NCBI RefSeq assembly: GCF_024707525.1
Contig: NZ_CP062231.1
Location: 5,493,501 to 5,557,500 of the forward strand
Length of the DNA stretch: 64,000 nt
Reading direction: 5' to 3'
Source of the DNA: Rhizobium sp. TH2
Lineage (GTDB): Bacteria; Pseudomonadota; Alphaproteobacteria; Rhizobiales; Rhizobiaceae
A program made the position numbers and the translations under genes. Below are positions 48,906 to 58,749 of the stretch, in pieces. Positions within the stretch are counted from its first letter, which is position 1, and each line of letters opens with the position of its first letter. The notes under the pieces are model-generated. The model did not search any database. It was not told the origin of the DNA and saw only the letters and a list, made by a program, of their open reading frames with translations.

Positions 48906-49793
48906 CTACGCCACCACCGTCAACCGTCTCCGCCGCTCGTCCAGCATCACGATCACCAGCCCGCTGGCGATCACCAGTACGATGCCGACCACCGCCCACG
49001 CATTGGGAAACTCCCCGAACACGACCAGCCCCGAAATCACCGCCCAGACCGAGAACGTGTAGTAGAACGGCGCCACCACCCCGGTCGGCCCGGTGCGATA
49101 GGCCATGAAGATGAAGAAATGCCCGAAGATCAGGAAGAAGCCGGCGCCGGCGAGCAGCGCCAGATGCGACGCCTCGGGCATGACGGTGGTCTCGAGCGAG
49201 AAATGCGCAATCACCGCGCCGATCAGCACCACGACCACCGCCGAGATCGCCACGATCATCCCGGGCACCTCGGCACCCACTCGTCGTCCGGCGACGTCGC
49301 GCGCCGCGCCGAACACGGCGTTGGCAATGGCGAGCAGCGCGAAGATCGAGATTCCTTCCATCGTCGGCTGCGCCACCATGATAGCGCCGGCAAAGCCAAG
49401 CCCGATCAGCGCCATCCTGATCCCGCCGATCCGCTCCCGGAACAGGATCGAAGCGCCGAGTAGAACCAGCAGTGGCGTGAGCTGCCCCAGCGCCGAAGAA
49501 TCGGCGATCGGCATGTTCGCGAGCGCCACCACATATGCCAGGATCGCCGCCGTCTCCAACAGGTTGCGGGTCAGCACCCGCCCCTCGAACATGAGCGGCA
49601 ACTGGCGTCCGTATCCGAGCGCGAACAGCATGGGAAAGCCGAGCGCCGCCGCCCACAACCCGCGCAGCATCAGCACTTCATAAGGCGGCAAGCCCGCTGT
49701 CGCGAGCTTCATCAGCGTGTCGTTGACGACGTAGGATCCGGTCGCGATGACCATGAAAAGCGGGCCACGAATGGCGGAGGGAATGGCATTCAT
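48906..49793 (-). CDS. EamA/DMT-family membrane transporter
   Basis: The 295-residue protein has about ten hydrophobic helices in two EamA repeats (ATGSYVVNDTLMKLATAGLPPYEVLMLRGLWAAAL and a second block near 150-270). The family exports or imports small metabolites; the substrate is unknown. It lies 57 bp downstream of the aldehyde dehydrogenase and may share its transcript. Confidence 0.85.
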   Translation of the reverse strand: MNAIPSAIRGPLFMVIATGSYVVNDTLMKLATAGLPPYEVLMLRGLWAAALGFPMLFALGYGRQLPLMFEGRVLTRNLLETAAILAYVVALANMPIADSSALGQLTPLLVLLGASILFRERIGGIRMALIGLGFAGAIMVAQPTMEGISIFALLAIANAVFGAARDVAGRRVGAEVPGMIVAISAVVVVLIGAVIAHFSLETTVMPEASHLALLAGAGFFLIFGHFFIFMAYRTGPTGVVAPFYYTFSVWAVISGLVVFGEFPNAWAVVGIVLVIASGLVIVMLDERRRRLTVVA

Positions 49794-49850
49794 GCCGGCA
49801 CCAGATCAGAGTTATCAAGCGCCGGCAATCCTCATCCCCGCCGGCGGATT

Positions 49851-52235
49851 TCACTCGCCGTACGGAATCCACACATTCTTGATGTCGGTGGCGCGGCGGA
49901 GATAGAGCGGCCCCTCGCCCTGCGCCGGGTCCATCCAGTCGTATGCCTTGCCGTAATCGGTGAACACCCGCTTGAGATTGCCGGTCGAGGCCTTCTCCAC
50001 CATCTCCGACAGCGCCTGCGACCCGAAGGCCCAGACCGCATCGACATCGTTGTGGCCGGCCATCGCCTTGCCCAGCTCCATCGCCGAACCGGTGACGATA
50101 TTGACCACGCCGGCCGGAACATCCGAGGTTTCCAGCACCGAATAGAAATCCGTCGCCGACAGCGGATAGGGCTCGGATGGCACCACGACCGCGCGGTTCC
50201 CCACCGCGATCAGCGGCGCGACGAGGCTCACGAAACCCAAGAGCGGCGCTTCCGGCGGGCAGATCACGCCCACCACGCCCTGCGGTTCGGGCATGGCGAG
50301 TGCCACCCCGCGCAAAGGCGGCTGGTGGATCGCGCCCTCATATTTGTCGGCCCACGCGCCATAGGTGAACAGCCGCGACACCGACGCATCGAACTCCGCC
50401 CTTGCCGAACCCGGCGTTCGGCCGGTCTGGGCGGCGAGGCGGGCGATGAATTCATCCGCCCGGCCCGAGAGATTCTCGGCGATGTAATAAAGGATCTGCG
50501 CGCGGTTATGCGACGTGGCAGAACCCCAGCTCGACGCACCGATCGCTGCGACCACCGCGTTGCGGATGTCCTTGCGGTTGCCCTCGCCGACCTCGCCGAC
50601 CAGCTTGCCCTTGGGCGAAACGATCGGGCGATTGTAATTGCCATCGGGTCGCGCCTGCTTGCCGCCGATGAACAGTTTCGCCGTGCGGTCGATGAGCGGT
50701 GCCGCGAAGTCACCGGCGGTGGTGCGAAGCTGCGGCACGGCATAATCGAGCCGCGCCTTGCGGTTCGCCCAGGCCTTGGGCTTGAGATATTCGTAGGCGC
50801 CCTCGCGCCCGCCCTCGCGGCCGAACCCGCTTTCCTTCTTGCCGCCGAACCCGGCGGCCGCATCGAAAAGATTGGTGGCATTGACCCACACCACGCCAGC
50901 CTGCAGCCGTGCTGCGACATGCAGCGCGAGCCCGATCGTCTCGCTCCACACGCTGGCCGCCAGGCCGTAGCGCGAGTGATTGGCAAGCTGCACGGCCTCC
51001 TCGGGCGTGCGGAATGTCATCGATACCGCCACAGGCCCGAAGATCTCCTCCGTCGCGACAATCGAGGTCGGCTGGACATTGGCGAGCAGCGTCGGCCGGA
51101 AGAAGCTCCCGCCCTTCGGCAATTCGATCTCGCTCTGGTAGAGCGTCGCACCTTCGTCGACACCCTGCTTGACCAGCTTCTCGATGCGCTTCAACTGAAC
51201 GGGTGCCACGATGGCGCCCATGTCGATCGCCTTGTCGAGCGGCTGGCCGACGCGGAGCGACTGCATGCGGCGCCTGAGCCGCGCATGGAACTTTTCCGCG
51301 ACGCCTTCCTGCACCAGAATGCGCGAGCCCGCGCAGCAGACCTGGCCCTGGTTGAACCAGATCGCATCGACCACGCCTTCCACCGCGCCATCGAGATCGG
51401 CGTCGTCGAAGACGATGAACGGCGACTTGCCGCCAAGTTCGAGCGTCAGCGACTTGCCTGTGCCGGCGGTCTTTTCGCGGATGATGCGGCCGACATCGGT
51501 CGAACCGGTGAAGGCGATCTTGTCGATGCCGTCATGCTCGACGATCAGCGCGCCCGTCTCGCCTTCGCCGGTCACGACGTTGAGCACGCCGGCGGGAAGA
51601 CCGGCAGCGGCGGCAAGTTCGGCGAACAGCAGCGCCGTCAGCGAGGTGAACTCGGCGGGCTTCAGGATCACCGTATTGCCGAGCGCCAGGGCAGGGGCGA
51701 CCTTCCAGGCCAGCATCAGCAGCGGAAAATTCCACGGAATGATCTGGCCGACGACGCCCACCGGCACGTGGTCGGAAAATTCGCTCTCCTGCAGCTGCGC
51801 CCAGCCGGCATGATGGTAGAAGTGGCGAGCGGCGAGCGGCACGTCGATATCGCGCGTCTCGCGGATCGGCTTGCCGTTATCGATCGCCTCGACGACGGCG
51901 AGCAGACGGCCGTGGCGTTGTATCATCCGGGCGAGCGCATAGAGATGCCGCGCGCGCTGGTGGCCGGAGAGCTTCGCCCATTGCGCCTGCGCCTTGCGGG
52001 CGGAGGCGACGGCGGCATCGACATCGTCCTTGGTGCCGATCGCGAGCTTGGCGAGATCGCCGCCGGTCGCCGGCTCATGCGTCACGAAGGTCTTGTTGCC
52101 GGAGGAGGGGCGGAATTCGCCATTGATGAAATGGCCGAACGTGCCGTTGTGGCGCTTGATCCAGCCGCGCGCTTCGGTATCGGCTTCGGGGGCGGGGCCG
52201 TATGACATATCGTCGAAGAATTTTGCTACGCTCAT
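49851..52235 (-). CDS. Double aldehyde dehydrogenase, second domain without catalytic Cys
   Basis: The ~794-residue protein has two tandem ALDH domains. The first (about 30-480) is complete: NAD-binding GSTDVGRIIREKTAG, Glu in LELGGKSPFIVF, catalytic Cys in WFNQGQVCCAGSRI. The second (about 500-794) has GLF-like and EAPLLGFVSLVAPL segments but no QxC nucleophile, so it is probably structural. Neighbouring deoC suggests that it oxidises the acetaldehyde released by deoxyribose-phosphate aldolase. The start at 52235 is 6 bp after the deoC stop. Confidence 0.88.
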   Translation of the reverse strand: MSVAKFFDDMSYGPAPEADTEARGWIKRHNGTFGHFINGEFRPSSGNKTFVTHEPATGGDLAKLAIGTKDDVDAAVASARKAQAQWAKLSGHQRARHLYALARMIQRHGRLLAVVEAIDNGKPIRETRDIDVPLAARHFYHHAGWAQLQESEFSDHVPVGVVGQIIPWNFPLLMLAWKVAPALALGNTVILKPAEFTSLTALLFAELAAAAGLPAGVLNVVTGEGETGALIVEHDGIDKIAFTGSTDVGRIIREKTAGTGKSLTLELGGKSPFIVFDDADLDGAVEGVVDAIWFNQGQVCCAGSRILVQEGVAEKFHARLRRRMQSLRVGQPLDKAIDMGAIVAPVQLKRIEKLVKQGVDEGATLYQSEIELPKGGSFFRPTLLANVQPTSIVATEEIFGPVAVSMTFRTPEEAVQLANHSRYGLAASVWSETIGLALHVAARLQAGVVWVNATNLFDAAAGFGGKKESGFGREGGREGAYEYLKPKAWANRKARLDYAVPQLRTTAGDFAAPLIDRTAKLFIGGKQARPDGNYNRPIVSPKGKLVGEVGEGNRKDIRNAVVAAIGASSWGSATSHNRAQILYYIAENLSGRADEFIARLAAQTGRTPGSARAEFDASVSRLFTYGAWADKYEGAIHQPPLRGVALAMPEPQGVVGVICPPEAPLLGFVSLVAPLIAVGNRAVVVPSEPYPLSATDFYSVLETSDVPAGVVNIVTGSAMELGKAMAGHNDVDAVWAFGSQALSEMVEKASTGNLKRVFTDYGKAYDWMDPAQGEGPLYLRRATDIKNVWIPYGE

Positions 52236-52240
52236 GGCAA

Positions 52241-53236
52241 TCATCCAATCGGGTGTCTGTTGAAGGACGAATAGGCGCCCGTGACGTGGTGTTCGAGTTG
52301 CCGCTCGATATCGGAAAGCAGCGTCGAGGCGCCGATACGGAAGAGATCGGGCTCGAGCCATTCGCGGCCAAGCTCTTCCTTCATCAGGAACTGGTAATTC
52401 AGCACATCCTTGGCCGCCGAAATACCACCGGCCGGCTTGTAGCCGACCTTGAAGCCGGTGCGTTCCTCGTAATCGCGGATCATACGGAGCATGACCAGCG
52501 TCACCAGCAGCGTGGCATTGGTGCCTTCCTTGCCGGTCGAGGTCTTGATGAAATCGGCGCCCGCCATCATGCAGACCAGCGAGGCGCGGGCGACATTGCG
52601 CAGCGTCTTGAGGTCGCCGGTGGCGAGAATGGCTTTCACGTGGGCATCACCGCATGCGGCGCGGTAGTCCTGCATTTCCTTGTAGAGCGCGTCCCAGTTG
52701 CCGGTCAGCACATGCTCGCGGGTAATGACGATGTCGATTTCGCGGGCACCGTCGGCGACGGAAGCCTCGATCTCCTTGACCTTGGTCGCGTGTGGCGAAA
52801 GGCCGGCTGGAAAGCCGGTCGAGACGGCGGCCACCGGAATGCCGGTGCCTTCGAGCGCCTCGACGGCGGTGGCGACAAAGCGGTGATAGACGCAGACCGC
52901 GCCCGTCGTGATGCGGCGGTCACCCATGCCCAGGCTGTCGAGAATATCCTGGCGGATCGGGCTGGCGGCCTTGGCGCAGAGCCGCTTGACACGGCCGGCC
53001 GTGTCGTCGCCGTTGAGCGTGGTCAGGTCGATGCAGGTCAGCGCCTTGAGCAGCCATGCGGCCTGCGCGTCCTTCTTCACCGTGCGGCGGCCGGGCAGCG
53101 AGGTCACGCGCCGCTCGCCGGCGGAGAGATTGACCCGCTGCTCGGCGACCCAGCCGAGATCGAGTTCCATGCCGGGATTACGCGGCCAGCCGTGATTGGT
53201 GGCGGCTTTCGGCCTTTCCATCGTTGTCGTATCCAC
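52241..53236 (-). CDS. deoC: Deoxyribose-phosphate aldolase
   Basis: The 331-residue long form cleaves deoxyribose 5-phosphate to glyceraldehyde 3-phosphate and acetaldehyde. The Schiff-base Lys is in GADFIKTSTGKEG (near 235), and the second Lys region is GFKVGYKPAGGIS. The N-terminal ~70 residues extend beyond the E. coli enzyme, as in other rhizobial forms. It is followed by the aldehyde dehydrogenase 5 bp later and preceded by a DeoR regulator, making one catabolic unit. Confidence 0.95.
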   Translation of the reverse strand: MDTTTMERPKAATNHGWPRNPGMELDLGWVAEQRVNLSAGERRVTSLPGRRTVKKDAQAAWLLKALTCIDLTTLNGDDTAGRVKRLCAKAASPIRQDILDSLGMGDRRITTGAVCVYHRFVATAVEALEGTGIPVAAVSTGFPAGLSPHATKVKEIEASVADGAREIDIVITREHVLTGNWDALYKEMQDYRAACGDAHVKAILATGDLKTLRNVARASLVCMMAGADFIKTSTGKEGTNATLLVTLVMLRMIRDYEERTGFKVGYKPAGGISAAKDVLNYQFLMKEELGREWLEPDLFRIGASTLLSDIERQLEHHVTGAYSSFNRHPIG

Positions 53237-53362
53237 GTCAACCTCCCTGGGACATCGAGGTCCGAGATTGTTATATTTATATCAAATTGGTGTTATGATT
53301 GCATCAATCCTTGGCATGGTCAAGCGCAATCTCGCCCATCAATGCGCCGTTACCATGGCTTG

Positions 53363-54097
53363 TTACGCCGCTTCCTCGGCGAACCACGGCCCGTCCTCGG
53401 TATAGATGACGTCGAACGCATCGGCGCGGGCGAAGAAGGCGGGCTTCACCCGCCCGAGCTTGGAATTGTCGATCACCAGCAGGTTTTTCTGCGCGGTGGC
53501 GATGGCCTTCTGCTTGACCGCGACCTCGTGGAAATGCGCGCAGGTGGCGCCGCGCATCTCGTCGAGGCCGGCGGCGGAGAGGAATGCGGTGTTGATTCCG
53601 ACCCGGTCCAGCGTATCGAGACCCTGCGGACCGGAAAAGGACGCCGTCTCCGGATGATAGAGGCCGCCGAGCACGATGAGCCGGATATTGGGCGCCCGCG
53701 ACAGGCGCTCGGCGATGTTGAGCGCATAACACACCACCGTGACCGGCATGGTTTCCGGAACAAGATCAATGAGATGCGACAGCGTCGTGCCGCAGTCGAC
53801 GAAGATCGTGTCGTCGGCATGGATATGGGTGAATGCGTGGCGGCAGGCCTCCCGCTTGGCGGTCGCGTGCCGGTCGGCCTGCTTGCGTAGATCATAGGGT
53901 TGCTCGGGTTCGACCTTTCCCGCCGGCATGATATGGCCGCCGAGATAGGCAAAGCGCGCCGCGTCGCCGGCGATGTCGCGCCGGATGGTCATCTCCGACA
54001 CGCCGAGCCGCTGGGCGGCGTCCCTGAGATGCATCACGCCGCGTTCGCCGAGGATCGCGGCAAGCTGGTCGAGCCGGTCCTTGTTGCGCGGCGCCAT
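53363..54097 (-). CDS. DeoR-family repressor, likely of deoC operon
   Basis: The ~244-residue protein has an N-terminal DeoR helix-turn-helix (MHLRDAAQRLGVSEMTIRRDIAG). A sugar-phosphate-binding isomerase-like domain follows, with IFVDCGTTLSHLIDLVP and the DTLDRVGINTAFLSAAGLDE segment. It lies 126 bp upstream of deoC; that gap is AT-rich and probably holds the operator/promoter. Effector may be deoxyribose 5-phosphate by analogy with DeoR. Confidence 0.88.
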   Translation of the reverse strand: MAPRNKDRLDQLAAILGERGVMHLRDAAQRLGVSEMTIRRDIAGDAARFAYLGGHIMPAGKVEPEQPYDLRKQADRHATAKREACRHAFTHIHADDTIFVDCGTTLSHLIDLVPETMPVTVVCYALNIAERLSRAPNIRLIVLGGLYHPETASFSGPQGLDTLDRVGINTAFLSAAGLDEMRGATCAHFHEVAVKQKAIATAQKNLLVIDNSKLGRVKPAFFARADAFDVIYTEDGPWFAEEAA

Positions 54098-54187
54098 GAG
54101 AGAATTCCTTCGGGTCTTGATGATCCACAGGATGTAACCCTTTGGCCAAAACGTCAACCGATTTGTGAAAATCGTAACAGAAATGGG

Positions 54188-54952
54188 TTATTCGTAGATC
54201 GCCCGCAACTGCTTGGACCCCTGCGTCAGCAGGCCCGCATCGTTGCCGATGGCGATGAAGGTGGCGCCGAGGTTGATAAAGTGCTTGGCCAGTTCCGGGT
54301 TCGCCATGTAGATGCCGACGGCCTTCCCATGCTTAAGAATCCGCTTGATGGCACCCTCGATGACGGCGGTCACTTCGGGCGCATAGGGATTGCCGAGAAA
54401 GCCCATGTCGGCGGAGAGGTCGGCGGGACCGATGAAAACACAATCGACGCCATCGACGGTGGCGATCTCGTCGATCGCCTCGACCGCCTTCATGCTTTCG
54501 ACCTGCACCATGAGCAGGATTTCCGCGTCGGCCGTCGCGGTATAGTCGGCGATATAGCTGAAGCGCGAGGCGCGCGCCCCGCCTGCGCCCACGCCGCGGG
54601 TGCCATGCGGCGGATAGCGGACGGCTTTGGCTAGCACCTCAGCCTGCTCGCGGGTTTCGACCATCGGGATGAGCAGCGATTGCGCGCCGGCATCGAGCAA
54701 CTGCTTGATGATCCAGGTCTCGCCGATCGGCGGCCGCACCAGCACGCTCGATTCCGAGAAGCGCAGCACCTGCAATTGCTGCATGATGGTCTGCAGATCA
54801 TTCGGCGAATGCTCGCCGTCGATCAGGAGCCAGGAGAAGCCGGCGTCGCCGAGCAGTTCGGCCGAATAGCTGTTGGCGAGCGATAGCCAGAGGCCGGTCT
54901 GCAATTTGCCCGCCTTGAGCGCGGCTTTGAGCTTGTTACGTGGGGCGGGCAT
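54188..54952 (-). CDS. HpcH/HpaI-family 2-oxo acid aldolase
   Basis: The 254-residue protein has the class II HpaI pattern: GLWLSLANSYSAELLGDAGFSWLLIDGEHSPND, VQVESMKAVEAIDEIATVDGVDCVFIGPADLSADMG and GATFIAIGNDAGLL. These Mg-dependent enzymes cleave 4-hydroxy-2-oxo acids or 2-keto-3-deoxy sugar acids to pyruvate and an aldehyde. The substrate is unknown. It stands 90 bp upstream of the DeoR gene on the same strand. Confidence 0.9.
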   Translation of the reverse strand: MPAPRNKLKAALKAGKLQTGLWLSLANSYSAELLGDAGFSWLLIDGEHSPNDLQTIMQQLQVLRFSESSVLVRPPIGETWIIKQLLDAGAQSLLIPMVETREQAEVLAKAVRYPPHGTRGVGAGGARASRFSYIADYTATADAEILLMVQVESMKAVEAIDEIATVDGVDCVFIGPADLSADMGFLGNPYAPEVTAVIEGAIKRILKHGKAVGIYMANPELAKHFINLGATFIAIGNDAGLLTQGSKQLRAIYE

Positions 54953-55079
54953 GTGGCGGTCTCCGACTTGTTGTCGGTGACAGTGATACGCTTGCCCAAG
55001 CCGTTTTCACAAGGGCTGGCCAGCCCAGATTACTTTGTTGCTGACTGTCTTTTGATACCTACGGCTTGATCTAAGCCGA

Positions 55080-55541
55080 ATGGTTCGGCACTTTGGCGCT
55101 CGTTCGATCGGAATGGCACGCGATGGATGGATGCAAGCGTTGGTTATTCGGGAACCTGATTTTAACTTGGATGGCTGGTGCCTAGACGATGGCGAAGAAA
55201 TCAATCGGGAGTATCCCGATACCTTCTGGATACCAGATCGCAAGGATCGAGAAGGATTGCAACCGGGTGATTTTGCCAAATTGATCTTCCGCATCAGTGT
55301 CGAGAACGACGAAGAACCCGTTGTGGTCGAACGCATGTGGGTAGTCGTAAGCAAAAGACTTCCAGGAGGCTATCTTGGCATCTTGGACAACGATCCGGAT
55401 AGCATCGCAGAGAACGACTCGTTGTGGAGCGGTGTGGAGATTCCTTTCCAGGCACATCACGTCATCAATATCGAAGCTCCAGATGAACAATCCGTCGCAC
55501 TTGCAGCGAGCGAGCCTAGAACACGATGGCCGAATACTTAA
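55080..55541 (+). CDS. DUF2314-like hypothetical protein
   Basis: The 153-residue soluble protein has DTFWIPDRKDREGLQPGDFAKLIFRI and VERMWVVVSKRLPGGYLGILDNDP, a pattern like DUF2314-type and some immunity proteins. Its upstream end is uncertain (55080 or 55113). The composition is less GC-rich than the neighbours. It has no partner toxin beside it. Function is unknown. Confidence 0.55.
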   Translation: MVRHFGARSIGMARDGWMQALVIREPDFNLDGWCLDDGEEINREYPDTFWIPDRKDREGLQPGDFAKLIFRISVENDEEPVVVERMWVVVSKRLPGGYLGILDNDPDSIAENDSLWSGVEIPFQAHHVINIEAPDEQSVALAASEPRTRWPNT

Positions 55542-55567
55542 AATCGGGCGATGATTTGCGCGATCTG

Positions 55568-56776
55568 CTACAACAACGACTTCATATTAAACCCCGGATC
55601 CGCCACCTGCTCCCGCGTCAGCACCTTGCCGCCCTCCAGTATCTTCCGCGCCATCATGTATGCCGCGCCATCGTTGAGGCAGTCCGCAGCCAGGAATTCA
55701 TCGCCCTTGAAATAGAAATGCGACTTCGCCCCCTCGCGCAGGCCCTTGCGGGTGATGACGTGGTCGAAGCCGGTGTTGAGGCCGGCAATCTGGAGCTTGA
55801 GTTCGAACTGATCGGACCAGAACCACGGCACCGGCTTGTAGGACCTGGCCTCGCCAAGGATATTGTGAGCCACGACAATGCCCATGTCGTTGGCATTCTG
55901 GACGCTTTCGAGCCGGATCATGGTGCCGCGATAGGGGAAGCTCGCGCAGTCGCCGATCGCGTAGATCGACGGATCGGAGGTCTCCAGACGTTCGTTGACG
56001 ACGATGCCGTTGTTGTAGGTCAGGCCGGCGGTCTCGGCGAGCGCGGTATCGGGATAAACGCCGATGCCGGTGATGATGAAATCGGCGGCGATCACCGTGT
56101 CGTCGGCGAGGACGACGCCGTCGGCAACGCCATTCATTTCGTGGATTTCGTGCAATTGGGCGTTTTCGAGAATGGTGACGCCATGGCCCTGATGCAGCGC
56201 GCGGATATCATCGGCGGTCTCGGCCGAAGCAACGCGCTTGAGAATACGGTCGGCAGCCTCGATGACGGTGACCTGGACGCCCTTCTTGGCGGCTTCGGAC
56301 GCGGCCTCGAGCCCGATATAGCCGCCGCCGATGACAACGAGGCGCTGGCCTTCCTTCATCTTTTCCATGAGAAGCACTGCGTCGTCGTGGTCGCGCATGA
56401 CATGGACATTCGGCAGGTGGCCGCCGATCTCTGCGGGCAGCCGTCGCGGCCGGGCGCCGGTGGCGAAGACCAGGAAATCATAGGCAATCTTCCGATTATC
56501 GGTGAGGATGATCTCCTTGTCCTTGCGATCCACTGCCTCGGCGCGCGCACCCTTGAGCAGCTCGATCCGGTTCGGCTCGTACCAATCCTCGGGCCTCAGC
56601 AGCACCTGCTCGAAGGTGACCTTGCCGGACATGTAGCCCTTGGAGAGCGGCGGTCGCTGATATGGCGGCTCGGCATCGGCGCTGACGATGGTGATTTCGG
56701 CATCGGGCGAAAGGTGCCGCAGCTGGGCCGCGAGCGAAAGTCCCGCATGGCTGCCGCCGATGATCACTGTCTTCAT
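55568..56776 (-). CDS. NAD(P)/FAD-dependent ferredoxin (rubredoxin) reductase-type flavoprotein
   Basis: The 402-residue protein has an N-terminal FAD motif VIIGGSHAGLSLAAQL and a central NAD(P) motif VVIGGGYIGLEAASEAAKKGVQVTVIEA. The FAD-binding IYAIGDCASFPYRG follows, then a C-terminal reductase domain. Such enzymes reduce small ferredoxins for oxygenases. No ferredoxin or oxygenase gene is adjacent, so the partner is unknown. Confidence 0.9.
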   Translation of the reverse strand: MKTVIIGGSHAGLSLAAQLRHLSPDAEITIVSADAEPPYQRPPLSKGYMSGKVTFEQVLLRPEDWYEPNRIELLKGARAEAVDRKDKEIILTDNRKIAYDFLVFATGARPRRLPAEIGGHLPNVHVMRDHDDAVLLMEKMKEGQRLVVIGGGYIGLEAASEAAKKGVQVTVIEAADRILKRVASAETADDIRALHQGHGVTILENAQLHEIHEMNGVADGVVLADDTVIAADFIITGIGVYPDTALAETAGLTYNNGIVVNERLETSDPSIYAIGDCASFPYRGTMIRLESVQNANDMGIVVAHNILGEARSYKPVPWFWSDQFELKLQIAGLNTGFDHVITRKGLREGAKSHFYFKGDEFLAADCLNDGAAYMMARKILEGGKVLTREQVADPGFNMKSLL

Positions 56777-56867
56777 GTATTTGGTCTCCCTGGCATCGCG
56801 GACAGATACTGAACCTGCGTTCAGGATACCAGTCCCGGCGACTGGTCATTGTCTGTCTGCGCAGCGC

Positions 56868-57659
56868 TCATGTCTGTTCCCGGCTTCCGGCGATGATCAG
56901 CTCGATTCCGTTGGCCTCCAGCATGGCCTTCACGTCGTCGGGCGGCGCGGTGTCGGTCACCAGCAAGTCGGGCATGTCGACGGTGATTGGTGCCGAACGG
57001 CCGAATTTTTCACCGTCGGCGACGATGATCCGGTTCTCGGCGATCCGCGCGGCCTCGCGCGAGAATTCCGCCTCCTCCATGTCTTGCAGCATGAAGCCGC
57101 GCTCGTTGATCGCGGCGATGGAGAGGATCGCGTGCTTGACATTGAAGCGGCGGATGAAGCTCACGGCTTCATTACCGAAGGCGCCACCATCATGCGGGCG
57201 CAGCGGCCCGCCCGCAAGGAAGACGCGGTTGCCGTTCTTGGTGGCAAGTGTGTGGGCGACCGAAATCGAATTGGTGACGATGAACAGGTTCTGGTGCTTC
57301 TGCAGCGCCACCGCAATGAAGGCGGTGGTCGAGCCGATGTCGAGAAACAGCGTATCGCCATCCTGGATCAGATTGGAAACCTCCGCCGCGATCACCCGCT
57401 TGGCCTCGGCGCTCTCGTTCATGCGGAAATGCAGTGGCTGTTCGGAGGAAAAGTCCTTGAGATGGACACCGCCATGGACCTTGGTCACATGGCCGCTTTC
57501 CTCGAGCACCCGGATGTTGCGCCGGATCGTTTCTTCGGAGACGTTGAGCCGTTCGGCCAGGAATTGCACGCGGCTGGAACCGCCCGACAGCCTGAGTTCC
57601 TCGAGGATCTCCCGCTCCCGGTGGTTGGAATAGCCACCGCCCCGCTCCGCTGACGACAT
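56868..57659 (-). CDS. DeoR/GlpR-family repressor
   Basis: The 263-residue protein has the helix-turn-helix RVQFLAERLNVSEETIRRNIRVLEESG, followed by the sugar-phosphate domain with GDTLFLDIGSTTAFIAVALQ and NVKHAILSIAAINERGFML. It is divergent from the phosphotransferase gene, which it may repress. The ATG at 57659 is the family-like start. Confidence 0.9.
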   Translation of the reverse strand: MSSAERGGGYSNHREREILEELRLSGGSSRVQFLAERLNVSEETIRRNIRVLEESGHVTKVHGGVHLKDFSSEQPLHFRMNESAEAKRVIAAEVSNLIQDGDTLFLDIGSTTAFIAVALQKHQNLFIVTNSISVAHTLATKNGNRVFLAGGPLRPHDGGAFGNEAVSFIRRFNVKHAILSIAAINERGFMLQDMEEAEFSREAARIAENRIIVADGEKFGRSAPITVDMPDLLVTDTAPPDDVKAMLEANGIELIIAGSREQT

Positions 57660-57860
57660 GATTTTCAACCCCGCAATCCATATCAGGCAAACAGCCAAGA
57701 AATCCACAATTAGCCAAAACAATGACGGAAAATGTGGCGCCGACTTGACCTTCAATTCATTTTGAAAGAGCTTACAGGCCGAAATCAGCCTGCGGCAAGT
57801 GCTAACTTTAGCACCACGACCGGTATAAGGGCGGGGGAACACGACCGCGAAGCGGGCTGG

Positions 57861-58748
57861 ATGGTACGCATGACACAATCGCCCGAGGACAGGATCCGCT
57901 CGCTCGGCATATGGTCGGGTCCGCTGACGATCGAGCCGCTCTCCGGCGGCATGACCAACCGGAACTACCGGGTGCGCGATGGCACGCGCACGGTGGCAGT
58001 CAGGTTCGGCGAGGATATTCCGGTCCATATGATCAGCCGCGCCAACGAGCTTGCGGCGGGTGCGGCGGCCCATGCGGCCGGCATCTCTCCGGCGATCGTC
58101 CACCACGCCCCCGGCCTGCTGGTGATGGACTATATCGATGCAAAGACCTTTGGCCCTGACGATGTCAACGATCCGGCCAATCTCAGCCGCATCATTCCGC
58201 TGATTCGCCGGTGTCACACCGAAATCCCGAAATATTTTCGCGGACCAGCGATGATCTTCTGGGTTTTCCAGGTCATCCGCGATTACGCCAATACGCTTCG
58301 GGATGGCGACAGCCCCTATCTGCCGGAGCTCAAGACACTGCTCAAGCGCGCCGAACAACTCGAAGCGGCGGCCGGCCCCTACACCATCGCCTTCGGCCAC
58401 AACGACCTGCTGGCCGCCAATTTCATGGATGACGGCAAGCGGCTCTGGCTGATCGACTGGGATTATGCCGGCTTCAATTCGCCGCTCTTCGATCTCGGTG
58501 GGCTGGCCTCGAACAATTCGCTGCCCGAAGCAAAGGAGCATATGCTGCTCGAGGCCTATTTCGAGCAGCCGCTCAGCGACATGGTGTGGCGCCGCTACCA
58601 GGCGATGAAATGCGCCTCGCTGCTGCGCGAGACCATGTGGAGCATGGTGTCGGAAATCCATTCGACGATCGGCTTCGACTACCAAAGCTACACGACTGAA
58701 AATCGCGCGCGCTTCGATCGCGCGTTCGACGCATTCAAGGACATCTGA
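57861..58748 (+). CDS. Choline/ethanolamine-kinase-like phosphotransferase
   Basis: The ~295-residue APH-fold kinase has LSGGMTNRNYRVRDGTRTVAVRF (nucleotide loop), catalytic IAFGHNDLLAANFM (Brenner motif HNDLLAANF) and metal site IDWDYAGFN. It is in the choline/aminoglycoside kinase group. It is 1 bp upstream of a GcvT-fused oxidoreductase, so the two are translated from one mRNA. The substrate is likely an alcohol-amine, but is unproven. The start is 57861 or 57870. Confidence 0.85.
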   Translation: MVRMTQSPEDRIRSLGIWSGPLTIEPLSGGMTNRNYRVRDGTRTVAVRFGEDIPVHMISRANELAAGAAAHAAGISPAIVHHAPGLLVMDYIDAKTFGPDDVNDPANLSRIIPLIRRCHTEIPKYFRGPAMIFWVFQVIRDYANTLRDGDSPYLPELKTLLKRAEQLEAAAGPYTIAFGHNDLLAANFMDDGKRLWLIDWDYAGFNSPLFDLGGLASNNSLPEAKEHMLLEAYFEQPLSDMVWRRYQAMKCASLLRETMWSMVSEIHSTIGFDYQSYTTENRARFDRAFDAFKDI

Positions 58749-58749
58749 C

